From: JALHST01 sp038316335
GTDB lineage: Bacteria > Bacteroidota > Bacteroidia > Flavobacteriales > Flavobacteriaceae
Assembly (NCBI GenBank): GCA_038316335.1
Contig: JBBQAM010000051.1
Location: 1-27,676, forward strand
Length of the DNA: 27,676 nt
Reading direction: 5' to 3'
Shown here: piece by piece, positions 8,789 through 16,416 of the stretch
How positions within the stretch are numbered: position 1 is the stretch's first letter
How the letters are laid out: every line of letters starts with the position of its first letter
The notes under the pieces: generated by a model
Told to the model about the DNA's origin: nothing
The model's database searches: none
What the model saw: only the letters and a program-made list of their open reading frames with translations
Translations under genes and position numbers: made by a program

Positions 8789-8839
8789 CTTTAAGTGCCT
8801 AATTTAACAAACTTGGCTGCGTCAGGCAAATGAAACCAA

Positions 8840-8869
8840 AATGCATTCCGATAGGTATCAGGATGCATT
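8840..8869 (-). terminator. Long hairpin, likely terminator of the DUF5694 lipoprotein gene
   Basis: AATGCATTCCGATA (8840-8853) pairs with TATCAGGATGCATT (8856-8869) over 14 positions with one mismatch and one G-U, separated by GG. In the minus direction it is followed by TTTTGGTTT. It lies 53 bp past the stop of the lipoprotein gene. The inner part resembles CCGATAGCTATCGG-type hairpins common between flavobacterial genes (recalled, not searched). Confidence 0.55.
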
Positions 8870-8921
8870 AAAAGGCGTGCCCTCGCATTTTATTTTATTG
8901 GTTGCCCGCGCATCTGACGTC

Positions 8922-9773
8922 CTAAAGGCTATCGAATTCTACAAATTCGTATTCTGGTGAGGCATCGAGGAGTTGCCTAAGTATCGAAGCGTGTCCATTT
9001 CCAAAAATCACAAGAAGGCGATCATTTTTGCCTGCCGTCATTTTTTGAAGATTTCTAAAAATGCGCAAATTCCGATTGTACCACCATATTGACAGGATAT
9101 CTGCTCCGCGATTGGTATCCAATTTAAAATCCCCGACCAAATAGGCGCCATACCCATACTGTTGCCATTCCTTTGAATTGATCAGCTTAAATAATTCCAA
9201 CAGATTTGTTTTGGCGGCTAATTTTCCTTCTTCCTTAAACCAATCCATCATATAGCCATTATAAGGATCTTCATTCTGAAAGTCAAAGTCCTTGAACAGG
9301 TTTTGAATGTACGTTGAATCGATTTTTTCTAGATCTTCAGATAGGTTATCACTATCAATGGCATAGAGCGTGTCTAATTTCAATTCATGTGCAATACGTA
9401 TTCCTAATTGAAACCGCTCGTCTCGCTCTTCCCGGTATGCTCCCGAATTGTAGGCCTTTAATTTTTGGGTCGCTTCCCAATTTGGAAACGCCTCGATGGC
9501 GATCTTAGTGGGCTTGAATTTTTTAATATACGCTACCAATTCGGTTACTTCCGATTTTTTTGGCGCTTTCAAAACATCTATTTTATCCTCGTCCTGTGTT
9601 TTGCTGACATCTAAATTCGGGTAGTCGAAGTGAAATGTCCCCACTACCAAAACGGGGGTTTTTTCCTTCGGGAAATAGGCGGAAGCAGGTTTTAAGGTTG
9701 ATTTTTCGGTCGCCTCTTTCTGTGAACAGGAAAGGAGTAAAACGGGGATGATCCATAGCAGGTAATATTTCAT
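8922..9773 (-). CDS. DUF5694 domain lipoprotein
   Basis: A 283-residue protein whose N-terminus MKYYLLWIIPVLLLSCSQ has a lipobox with Cys16 as the lipidation site, so it is an exported lipoprotein. The body begins PVLVVGTFHFDYPNLDV, characteristic of DUF5694, a family distantly similar to TraB/GumN-type proteins with a G-T-x-H motif near the start and an acidic Glu in KIAIEAFPNWEA. A second conserved block is LLVIFGNGHASILRQLL near residue 265. Biochemical function is unknown; conserved His and Glu residues hint at a metal-dependent hydrolase, which is inference only. It stands alone, with a long hairpin after its stop. It probably has its own promoter in the AT-rich stretch at 9774-9870. Confidence 0.82.
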   Translation of the reverse strand: MKYYLLWIIPVLLLSCSQKEATEKSTLKPASAYFPKEKTPVLVVGTFHFDYPNLDVSKTQDEDKIDVLKAPKKSEVTELVAYIKKFKPTKIAIEAFPNWEATQKLKAYNSGAYREERDERFQLGIRIAHELKLDTLYAIDSDNLSEDLEKIDSTYIQNLFKDFDFQNEDPYNGYMMDWFKEEGKLAAKTNLLELFKLINSKEWQQYGYGAYLVGDFKLDTNRGADILSIWWYNRNLRIFRNLQKMTAGKNDRLLVIFGNGHASILRQLLDASPEYEFVEFDSL

Positions 9774-9930
9774 AGGGATATTTTATTTATGGAAAAGATA
9801 GTGCATCGATTCGTTTTGTTACACTTCCCTTTGTGAATTATTGGTAAGACAACGTTACAATAGTAAAGTAATATGATTTTCGGGATATTGATTTCTAGGT
9901 TGGGTGGGTTGTTCCTTGCTTCTAATATTT

Positions 9931-10545
9931 TTAGTTCCCAGGGCGTTTTATTTGAATTCGAACCGTACCTGTATCGACTATCAAGGATCGACTGTAATGG
10001 GCTATAATAACTCCGGTCGAGGTACTAGTTCGGTCAATTAATATAAAAGCTGGCGGTGACATACCCCGGTCAAACAATTTTTTTCCCTTGCCAAGGATCA
10101 ATGGATGTATTTTGAGTTTGAGTTCGTCTAAAGGTCATTCTTGAGTTGCAGGTGAACTAGCTCGCTGCTCCCCCAATCCTGGATGTCCGGACTTACTGAA
10201 TTCTTAAGTTTTTTGATATCCGCCTTGCTTTTGATGAACACGGTATTTTGCCAATCGGTCACCTTTCTGATTTTAGAGAACACGTATTTGGTGCCTTCAT
10301 TGATGTCTAACTAAAATTCGGTATGTTGGGGCTAATAATCCTCCCCTATCTCAAAGGTTTTTCTTCTCAAAAGATAATCGGCCGGTTTCAGTTCATTTTG
10401 TACCGCCTTCCCATAGGCATCATCAACATTAGGTGCGGTCCAGCCTCCAAATTCTAAACTACCGGAGGAGTCTTCCTCGGGCCCACCAGGGGTCTACATG
10501 ATACCGTCTAACGGGTATCATTGATATGACCGATATTTTTCTCAT
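9931..10545 (-). pseudogene. Decayed dihydrofolate reductase family gene
   Basis: Conceptual translation on the minus strand recovers a nearly full-length (~200 residue) RibD-C/DHFR-like protein: MRKISVISMI, then after an extra base near 10515 LDGIM, a stop, and PGGPEEDSSGSLEFGGW, VDDAYGKAV, ADYLLRRKTFEIGEDY, a stop in place of Trp, INEGTKYVFSKIRKVTDWQN, GSSELVHLQL, a missing base near 10127, then ELKLKIHPLILGKGKKLF and GVIIAHYSRS. Defects seen directly: TAG at 10494-10496 (expected Gln), at 10332-10334 and 10311-10313 (each where the family has Trp), plus two frameshifts. Matches to family positions are from recall of close homologues. Multiple independent lesions mean a long-dead gene. Its start lies 12 bp after the stop of a 53-codon ORF, so it may have been the last gene of an operon with 10706-11335. 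Confidence 0.88.
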
Positions 10546-10557
10546 TATGATTGCTTT

Positions 10558-10719
10558 TTAGCCTTTGTAAGCTTTCCGTTTGCTGATCATCCAATTTTGA
10601 GGTTGTACTCTTTTATTAATTTCTGAAATGATATTGTTGGCAAACCGGTCGAATTGATCATAGTTTGATATTAAATATGTTGCCAAACTATTCTTGATCT
10701 TATAATTAAAAGAGGGCAT
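10558..10719 (-). CDS. 53-residue ORF overlapping the membrane protein gene; possible remnant
   Basis: An ATG at 10717-10719 overlaps the 3' end of the membrane protein gene by 14 nt, in a different frame, and the frame stays open for 53 codons to TAA at 10558-10560. The product is basic and soluble (MPSFNYKIKNSLATY ... NNIISEINKRVQPQNW ... KRKAYKG). I do not recognise it. The overlap would allow translational coupling, and the decayed DHFR-family gene follows 12 bp later. It could be a small real gene, or the C-terminal scrap of a larger gene replaced by the upstream fusion point. No cysteine, signal peptide or membrane segment is visible. Confidence 0.4.
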   Translation of the reverse strand: MPSFNYKIKNSLATYLISNYDQFDRFANNIISEINKRVQPQNWMISKRKAYKG

Positions 10720-11335
10720 TGAACGTAATTTGATGAAGGATCCATAGCCCCAGAATGATTAGATACGGTTGAAATTTTTTACCATTTTTTCTATCTAAAA
10801 AGAGTAGACCAATTAAAATAAGATAGACAATTCCATAGATGCTATTCTGTGTCTCAACTTCTGATAGGCCTAAAAATTTAGGGCCGATTCTTCCTAAAGT
10901 CGGACTAAGAAAAACCAAGGCCGTTCCTATCATATATCGCATGTGTTTCGAGCTATTTTTCCTGTAGTAGATGGCCAATGAATAACAGATTGTTAGCATT
11001 ATGCCATCTGACAACGGGAAATATAAAAAAATGGGATTGTCCGAATGTATGATTCGAATCATTTGGGGTATAAAAGATAAAACTAGCAATGGAAAAATTA
11101 GGTAGGACAATTTCCCAAGCTGCCGATGCAACTTATTTTGTTTATAGCGTATGAGTAAGGGTTGCACAATGAGCATTAAAATCCATATGGAAGCAACAGC
11201 GGCGTGAAGATGAATGAAGGTGTTCGAATCCTTGAATGTTGGGAATTGATTGAAATAGCTTTTGTAAAATCCCAAAAATGTCAATGGAAGAATCAATAAA
11301 AAAAAGTAGCCTAAATTTTTATACGCTTTTTCCAT
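10706..11335 (-). CDS. Polytopic membrane protein of unknown function
   Basis: A 209-residue protein with about six or seven membrane helices: 8-26, 43-63, 77-93, 106-124, 136-150, 165-181 and 190-206. A conserved-looking block IHLHAAVASIWILMLIVQPLLI followed by NKLHRQLGKLSYLIF gives His42/His44 and His70-Arg71. This arrangement recurs in a family of small bacterial membrane proteins related to DUF2306, and paired histidines in helices often bind haem, but haem binding here is inference. His131 in SKHMRYMIG starts another helix. There is no signal peptide. Its 3' end overlaps a 53-codon ORF, which precedes the decayed DHFR-family gene, so the three may once have formed an operon. The upstream region (11336-11400) is AT-rich. 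Confidence 0.8.
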   Translation of the reverse strand: MEKAYKNLGYFFLLILPLTFLGFYKSYFNQFPTFKDSNTFIHLHAAVASIWILMLIVQPLLIRYKQNKLHRQLGKLSYLIFPLLVLSFIPQMIRIIHSDNPIFLYFPLSDGIMLTICYSLAIYYRKNSSKHMRYMIGTALVFLSPTLGRIGPKFLGLSEVETQNSIYGIVYLILIGLLFLDRKNGKKFQPYLIILGLWILHQITFNALF

Positions 11336-11424
11336 GGTTGGTTTTGGTTTAACCCTAATTTGATTATGATCGATTAAAAATACACATCCCTAATATAGTA
11401 GTTATGTTTAAAATTGGTTTTTTC

Positions 11425-11601
11425 TTATTTCCTGATGCATGTTAGTGCTGAGGTTAATACTACTTGGTAGAATAACCATTTGGGTTTTTCCTTCATTGCC
11501 CCAAGTTGCTGATTAAACCAAGATTTTTGGCCTGACTTGCCATTGGGGCAGTTGGTATCTCGATAATCGTCGCGAACACATGTACCTATAATTTTCGGGA
11601 T
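11425..11601 (-). other. Open frame without start codon in the 11336-11651 gap, possible gene remnant
   Basis: The 316-bp gap between the P1 peptidase and the membrane protein gene contains a minus-strand frame open for 58 codons between TAA at 11602-11604 and TAA at 11425-11427. It has no ATG in its first half and reads GTCVRDDYRDTNCPNGK ... KSWFNQQLGAMKEK near the middle. The content is coding-like, but I recognise no family. It may be chance or the tail of a lost gene. Nothing else is supported in the gap beyond the AT-rich promoter region of the membrane protein gene. Confidence 0.22.
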
Positions 11602-11651
11602 TTAGGAGTCGTCAAGGCCAAGCAACTATTTCTAGTCCTAGGTGCACCCAC

Positions 11652-12827
11652 TTAATTTTTTATTCGATTGTATTTTTTCAAGGTTTTAATAAGCAGATCG
11701 TGAGGTAGGGCATAGGCTTTATTCCCATTGATTCCTTCCATGGTTTCAGCGGCGATCATCGCATTTACAATGGCCTCCTCAACCGCTTGTACGGTAGCTT
11801 CAAAAACGGGCATGAGTTGATCATTCGACATCGATTTTACGCTGGTAGTTTCATCGCGATCAAATGCATTTTCATTCGCAGTGGAAAAGGCTAAAAAAAT
11901 ATCCCCTGAACCATTGCTCCCACGACCGCCTACAATTCCTATGCCCAACGGGATTCTTTGTGCGATTCTTTTTAGTTGGTGGGGTAATAAGGGTACGTCA
12001 GTTGCCACAATGACGATAATCGACCCATCACCTTCCTGTCTTCTTGATTTTGCCGGCGCATTAAAGACATAATTCAGGGTATCTTTTAATTCGATACCGA
12101 CCGGAACACCTGCAATTGATAAATTTCTTTTTGCACCAAAATTTGATTGCACGATCGCGCCAAGAGTATAGGTTGAATCCTTGATTTTAAAAACCCGCGA
12201 AGAAGTTCCTGTTCCGCCTTTAAAGCCCAAGCACCTCATTCCCGTTCCACCACCCACATTGCCTTCGGCAATCTTTCCGCTCGAAGCATTACTTATCGCC
12301 TCCAAAACATTTTCTTCCTTGACGTGAAAACCATAGATGTCATTAAGGAAACCATCGTAGGTTTCGGCCACGACCGGATAGGTGTACCACCCATCCTCTC
12401 CATCATACCAATCAGTAGCTACGTACCACTTCAATACCGCGTCTCGAACCACCCCGACACTGTTGGTATTGGTGATCATTATCGGAGTTTCTAAAAATCC
12501 CGATTCGGTGACCCACGTGGTACCCGTCATTTCCCCGTTTCCATTTAAACTGTACCAGTTGGCATACACCGGACTGAATTTTTTGGCTTTTCCCCTTGGA
12601 AATATGGCGGTTACTCCGGTTCTAACAGGTCCCTTGCCTAGGATATTTTCTCCTTCCCCTGATAGTATGGTACTATAACCTACCTCGACTCCCTTAACAT
12701 CTGTGATCGCATTGAACTCCCCGGTATTCCCGACAAATGGAACTCCCAAATCCCTTGCTCTCGGTTTTTGGCTATACGATGGAAAGGAAATACATGCGAA
12801 TATGAAAACTACAAATATTCTTTTCAT
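11652..12827 (-). CDS. Secreted P1/S58 family peptidase (DmpA-type aminopeptidase)
   Basis: A 391-residue protein, signal peptide 1-19 (ending PSYSQ). It matches the L-aminopeptidase D-ala-esterase/BapA family: RARDLGVPFVGNTGEFNAIT at 23-42, ITDVKGVEVGYST, GPVRTGVTAIFPRG, YSLNGNGEMTG, TNTNSVGVVRDA (120-130), GGGTGMRCLGFKGGTGTSS, and GDGSIIVIVATDVPL. These N-terminal nucleophile enzymes are made as a precursor and cut themselves before a Ser that then becomes the catalytic residue; here Gly268-Ser269 in GDGSII matches that site. The second conserved block GRGSNGSGDIFLAFST is also present. The enzyme should remove N-terminal residues from peptides or amides in the periplasm, some family members acting on D- or beta-amino acids. 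It is divergent to the M28 gene at 13039, sharing a 211-bp intergenic region. Confidence 0.92.
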   Translation of the reverse strand: MKRIFVVFIFACISFPSYSQKPRARDLGVPFVGNTGEFNAITDVKGVEVGYSTILSGEGENILGKGPVRTGVTAIFPRGKAKKFSPVYANWYSLNGNGEMTGTTWVTESGFLETPIMITNTNSVGVVRDAVLKWYVATDWYDGEDGWYTYPVVAETYDGFLNDIYGFHVKEENVLEAISNASSGKIAEGNVGGGTGMRCLGFKGGTGTSSRVFKIKDSTYTLGAIVQSNFGAKRNLSIAGVPVGIELKDTLNYVFNAPAKSRRQEGDGSIIVIVATDVPLLPHQLKRIAQRIPLGIGIVGGRGSNGSGDIFLAFSTANENAFDRDETTSVKSMSNDQLMPVFEATVQAVEEAIVNAMIAAETMEGINGNKAYALPHDLLIKTLKKYNRIKN

Positions 12828-13038
12828 TTTTGGTTGGTTTTTTAGTCAAGTACAAGGGACTTGCAGCTGGCTTATTGCTTGTATTAGCGATTAATTTAAT
12901 AAATAAAAACGGATAGATGGCCATAGGTAACGGGAATCGTACAAAGGCTGGAAATCGTTAAAATCATTTGCGAACTTGTATTCCCTTATTCCTTATTAAT
13001 TTCAGTACATTGTGGCCGAATATATCGATAATCAAATT
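12828..13038. promoter_or_regulatory. Shared upstream region of two divergent peptidase genes
   Basis: This is the only divergent gene pair in the window, so these 211 bp must hold promoters for both the P1 peptidase (left) and the M28 peptidase (right). On the plus strand TACATTGT at about 13005-13012 is a partial match to the Bacteroidota -7 element TAnnTTTG, about 27 bp before the M28 start. No convincing -33 partner was found. The region has AT-rich runs but no clear operator. Confidence 0.35.
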
Positions 13039-14592
13039 ATGAAAATCTATTCTAAGATTCTTTATACGGCCTTCCTTTTTGGAGGATTCGCCGCAATTGG
13101 CCAAACACAATCCCAAGCCCTTTCCAAAATCAATACAGAAGGCTTTCAGAAATCGCAGGTCATGCACCTTATTTCTGACTTGTCAGATGTTTATGGGCCT
13201 CGATTAACGGGCTCAAATCAATATTATACGGCCGCAGAATGGGCAAAGAAAACCCTTGAAAATTGGGGGGTCGATACCGTATATTTCGAGAATTACTGTA
13301 ATGATTGTATGGGTTGGGACGTAAAATCATTCAATGTAGAAATGATAGCGCCTGCCTATATGAAAATACAGGCCTATCCGTATGCGTGGACAGAACCCTC
13401 AAAGGGGGTTCAAGTCGGGGATTTGATCTCGATCGAAAGCCATGCGGATCTCGAAAAAGTAAAAAATGAATGGAGCGGAAAATTGAGCGGAAAAACGGTA
13501 TTGATCGGATCGATTCCGAAACAAAATATGCTATATGATGCACTTTCTACTCGATTTACCAAGGATCAGCTTGAGGAAGCTAAAAAATCGATTGTACCTG
13601 CGCCAAGCAATCCTTTAGGTTTTGCTGCTGGAAATATTGATATAATTAAAAATTTAGATGCTATTTTCGCCAGTTTTATGAGACAGGATGATGCCTTTTT
13701 TGCATTTCTAAAAGAAGAAGGCGCAGTAGGTATTTTAGGGACTACCCCTTTATTCCCTGGTATTATTCATCCAAGTGGTACCTACAATTTTAGGGAACGA
13801 GACGTGAAACCTGTTCCCTATTTTGCAATTTCACCTGAAAATTTCGGAAAGTTAAAACGCTTACTGGATCGGGGTACTATTCCAAAAATCGAATTCCATC
13901 TTGATACGGATCTTTATTTAAAACCTGAAAACAATGTGAATATTATTGCAGAAATTACGGGTTCTGACCCAAAATTAAAAGACGAGGTTGTTATGATCGG
14001 GGCGCATTTCGATTCTTGGCATTCTGCATCTGGCGCAACTGATAATGGGGCTGGTTCTGCTGTTATGATGGAGGTTATGCGAATTCTTAAGGCCTCTGGA
14101 TTAAAACCCAAACGAACAATTCGAATTGCACTATGGGGAGGCGAGGAGCAAGGGTATTTAGGTTCTTTGGCCTATGCCGAAAATCATTATGGAAAAGTAA
14201 ATGAGACTGCCCGGAAAAAAGAGGTTGAAAAAATTTCGGCTTATATAAATATGGATAATGGAGCCGGTCAAATGCGGGGGATATTTTTGCAGGGAAACGA
14301 AGCGGTGCGGCCCATTTTTGATGAAATGTTAAAGCCCTATGCGTATTTGGATGTGAATAGTCTAACCATTGAGGACACCAATTTTACGGATCATGATGTT
14401 TTCGATTATTACAAGATTCCTGGATTTCAAATCATTCAAGATGAGTTAAACTATGAAACAGTAACACATCACACCAATTTAGATGCCTTGGATTATGTGC
14501 CGGAACGCGATATGATGGTCAACGCAACGGTAATAGCCGCACTAGTTTATCAAATTGCACAACGGGATTCGCTTTTGCCAAGGGAAGAGTAA
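13039..14592 (+). CDS. Secreted M28 family metallopeptidase, carboxypeptidase Q type
   Basis: A 517-residue exported peptidase, the only plus-strand gene here. MKIYSKILYTAFLFGGFAAI-GQ is a signal peptide; nine more codons are open upstream, but starting at the ATG at 13039-13041 places the signal properly. The order is a short propeptide-like N-terminus with YGPRLTGSNQ, a PA-like insertion about residues 115-280, then the di-zinc core: His323 (AHFDSWH), Asp335 (TDNGAG), Glu369-Glu370 (GGEEQGYLGS), Asp406 (NMDNGAG) and His478 (THHTNLD). All ligands are intact. The HxDSWH and DNGxG motifs match mammalian carboxypeptidase Q (PGCP) and its bacterial relatives. It should hydrolyse dipeptides or peptide ends outside the cytoplasm. 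It ends convergently with the ThuA gene. Confidence 0.93.
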   Translation: MKIYSKILYTAFLFGGFAAIGQTQSQALSKINTEGFQKSQVMHLISDLSDVYGPRLTGSNQYYTAAEWAKKTLENWGVDTVYFENYCNDCMGWDVKSFNVEMIAPAYMKIQAYPYAWTEPSKGVQVGDLISIESHADLEKVKNEWSGKLSGKTVLIGSIPKQNMLYDALSTRFTKDQLEEAKKSIVPAPSNPLGFAAGNIDIIKNLDAIFASFMRQDDAFFAFLKEEGAVGILGTTPLFPGIIHPSGTYNFRERDVKPVPYFAISPENFGKLKRLLDRGTIPKIEFHLDTDLYLKPENNVNIIAEITGSDPKLKDEVVMIGAHFDSWHSASGATDNGAGSAVMMEVMRILKASGLKPKRTIRIALWGGEEQGYLGSLAYAENHYGKVNETARKKEVEKISAYINMDNGAGQMRGIFLQGNEAVRPIFDEMLKPYAYLDVNSLTIEDTNFTDHDVFDYYKIPGFQIIQDELNYETVTHHTNLDALDYVPERDMMVNATVIAALVYQIAQRDSLLPREE

Positions 14593-14612
14593 AGGCAAAT
14601 TTCATTCTAAGT

Positions 14613-14626
14613 ATACGTGTACGTAT
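14613..14626. terminator. Small palindrome between two convergent genes
   Basis: ATACGT-GT-ACGTAT lies 20 bp past the stop of the M28 gene and 18 bp before the stop of the convergent ThuA gene, followed on the plus strand by GTTGATTTTTGG. With such a short loop the stem would open to about 5 bp, so this is at best a weak bidirectional terminator. Confidence 0.35.
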
Positions 14627-14644
14627 GTTGATTTTTGGCTTCTT

Positions 14645-15499
14645 TCATTTGGCCACCCATTTCAACGCGTTTCGGATTAATTTGTTCTGGGCGTCATTCT
14701 TGAACGTAAAGGATAATTCCTTATTCGTACCGTGCACATAATCCATATCATTATGTCCCATATTAAAATAGACCATTTTGTAGTTCGTATTGGTCCATAC
14801 CACTGGGTAGTAACCAGTGTGCCATATTTCATTTGGTTTAGGGCCGGTACCCAACGGGAAACTTAGTGGATCGATCGATAACAGAATGTCGATATCCGGA
14901 TTTTTTCGGAGGTCTTTTTCCCAGCCATACCATTCATTCGGGGAGGAGGTCAATCGCTCAGGAAGTGCACTGGTCACGGCATGTGTTTTATGCTCGACTT
15001 TCAGGATCGCCGAAGTGGGTCTCCAGGTATTGCTCACATATTCCCCACAACCAAGGAATTCATTTTGGTACCAATCCCAGTCATTGGGATAGTCTGAGTG
15101 TGTTAAGGCAAATGCCGCAAAATGAAATCCAAGCCATCCGCCGCCGTGTTTCATGTAGGTTTCAAAGGCTGCCCGTTGTTCAGGTGCTTCGGGCCGTGTA
15201 TCAAGAAAAATGACAGCCTGATAGTTTTTAAGGAATTCGGTATTCAGATTTTCCCAATGGTCGGTAGCCTCATAACTAAATCCAAGTTCTGCGGAATTCC
15301 CGGTAAACCAGCTATTGGCTTCGTTTACAAAACTGATATGGGCCAAGTCATTTTTTGCGGTATAAAAAGCAATTACCTTGAATCGAACGCTTTTGGCCGT
15401 TTTGTCTGAGGTGTACCCCGAAACGAGGAATACAAATAGCAGCCCTATGCCAAATATCCTCTTATTCACCGAACCTAGTAATCTTAATTTCAGTCGCAC
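14645..15499 (-). CDS. Exported ThuA domain protein
   Basis: A 284-residue protein with a ThuA-like fold (a class I glutamine-amidotransferase-like domain): RFKVIAFYTAKNDLAH-I, FLKNYQAVIFLDTRPEAPEQ, MKHGGGWLGFHFAAFA near the middle, EWYGWEKDLRKNPDIDILLSID and the C-terminal YFNMGHND...NALKW. ThuA proteins accompany sugar catabolism; many Bacteroidota copies are secreted, and some have trehalose- or keto-sugar-related roles, but the precise activity is not established here. The N-terminus is basic then hydrophobic (FGIGLLFVFLVSG), a signal or anchor sequence. No ATG is available: the frame opens with GTG at 15497-15499, and a second GTG at 15467-15469 would give a 274-residue product with an equally good signal. 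It follows the ferric-reductase-like gene by 26-56 bp, so an operon is likely. Confidence 0.87.
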   Translation of the reverse strand: MRLKLRLLGSVNKRIFGIGLLFVFLVSGYTSDKTAKSVRFKVIAFYTAKNDLAHISFVNEANSWFTGNSAELGFSYEATDHWENLNTEFLKNYQAVIFLDTRPEAPEQRAAFETYMKHGGGWLGFHFAAFALTHSDYPNDWDWYQNEFLGCGEYVSNTWRPTSAILKVEHKTHAVTSALPERLTSSPNEWYGWEKDLRKNPDIDILLSIDPLSFPLGTGPKPNEIWHTGYYPVVWTNTNYKMVYFNMGHNDMDYVHGTNKELSFTFKNDAQNKLIRNALKWVAK

Positions 15500-15525
15500 T
15501 AATTAGCATTTATGCATGATTTTTT

Positions 15526-16167
15526 TCATTGCTTCATTCTTAGCCTAATGCCAATGAGCTGGAAAGCCAAAACCACCAAAAACATAGGAAGGTACAAGTA
15601 GCTAATTAAGGCTGCCTTATCGGCATTTAACCTGTAGAATATTGAATGTGCAATAACCAAAAGAAACATCGGATAGGTAAATCGCTGTAGGTTTTTCCAT
15701 TTTACAGCTTTTATTTTACGTAAAAAATAATCATTAGAAATGACCAGTAGTAGCACGAGCATAAACACTCCAAGCAACCCCGTATAATTGGCAAGACCAA
15801 AATACCCAGTACGAATTGCAAAACCTTCTTTAACCTCTTCTACAAAATAAAGCCAAGGTCTCCCCGTGAAATGAACGAACAATCCAACCACCGAGTGAAC
15901 TACCCCTAACACGCCGCCAAAAATGCCGATATCCCTTCTAATATAGGTTGAAACAGGATTTTTAAGCTTCACTATTAAATTTAGGGGCCCCAAAAGCAAG
16001 GAAATCGCTATTAAAAAAATGCTGAGATATCCTGAGGTATAGGTGATAAAGGGAATAACTGGCAAGGTCGGTTTCCAAAGGAGGTAGAAAAAAAGAACGA
16101 ACAAGAGGCTCAAAACGAGCATGGGGAGATAATGTTTTCTACACCTACTTGCAATCGTATTTTTCAT
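15526..16167 (-). CDS. Ferric-reductase-like / MsrQ-like haem membrane protein
   Basis: A 213-residue integral membrane protein with about six helices. The frame is open 29 codons further up, but the ATG at 16165-16167 (MKNTIASRCRKHYLPM) precedes the first helix directly. The region RRDIGIFGGVLGVVHSVVGL followed by FVHFTGRPW gives His91 and His99, and WKNLQRFTYPMFLLVIAHS gives His174. This is the typical haem-b ligand pattern of the YedZ/MsrQ and ferric reductase transmembrane family, where MsrQ passes electrons to periplasmic methionine sulfoxide reductase MsrP. No MsrP is nearby, so the electron acceptor is unknown. It precedes the ThuA gene on the same strand with a short gap. This fits a periplasmic redox role; any link to the cupredoxin-like lipoprotein two genes away is speculation. 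Confidence 0.86.
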   Translation of the reverse strand: MKNTIASRCRKHYLPMLVLSLLFVLFFYLLWKPTLPVIPFITYTSGYLSIFLIAISLLLGPLNLIVKLKNPVSTYIRRDIGIFGGVLGVVHSVVGLFVHFTGRPWLYFVEEVKEGFAIRTGYFGLANYTGLLGVFMLVLLLVISNDYFLRKIKAVKWKNLQRFTYPMFLLVIAHSIFYRLNADKAALISYLYLPMFLVVLAFQLIGIRLRMKQ

Positions 16168-16416
16168 AGTTTCGAAATAAATTTCTGGCGATTTTTTAAA
16201 ACAAATTTCCTGCGAACATGACCACGATTTAGCATGAACCGGAAATTGGGTCAACCTCTACTTTACCATAGGTGCCGAAGACCCGATGGCTGCAAAACGG
16301 CCGCGGGCAGTTGGTACAATGGTTGGTATGAAAAAGTGCGTTTAAAGGTATGCTGCACTCCTATAATGGCTGCGAAGATAGGTCTTAGAATTATTCAACA
16401 CTTTGTTACCAGCTTG

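Noticed and set aside
16255..16416. Short coding-like stretch on the minus strand (VPTARGRFAAIGSSAPM) before the MsrQ-like gene
   Set aside because: Only about 20 residues between stops, no family resemblance; probably chance in a locally GC-rich patch.
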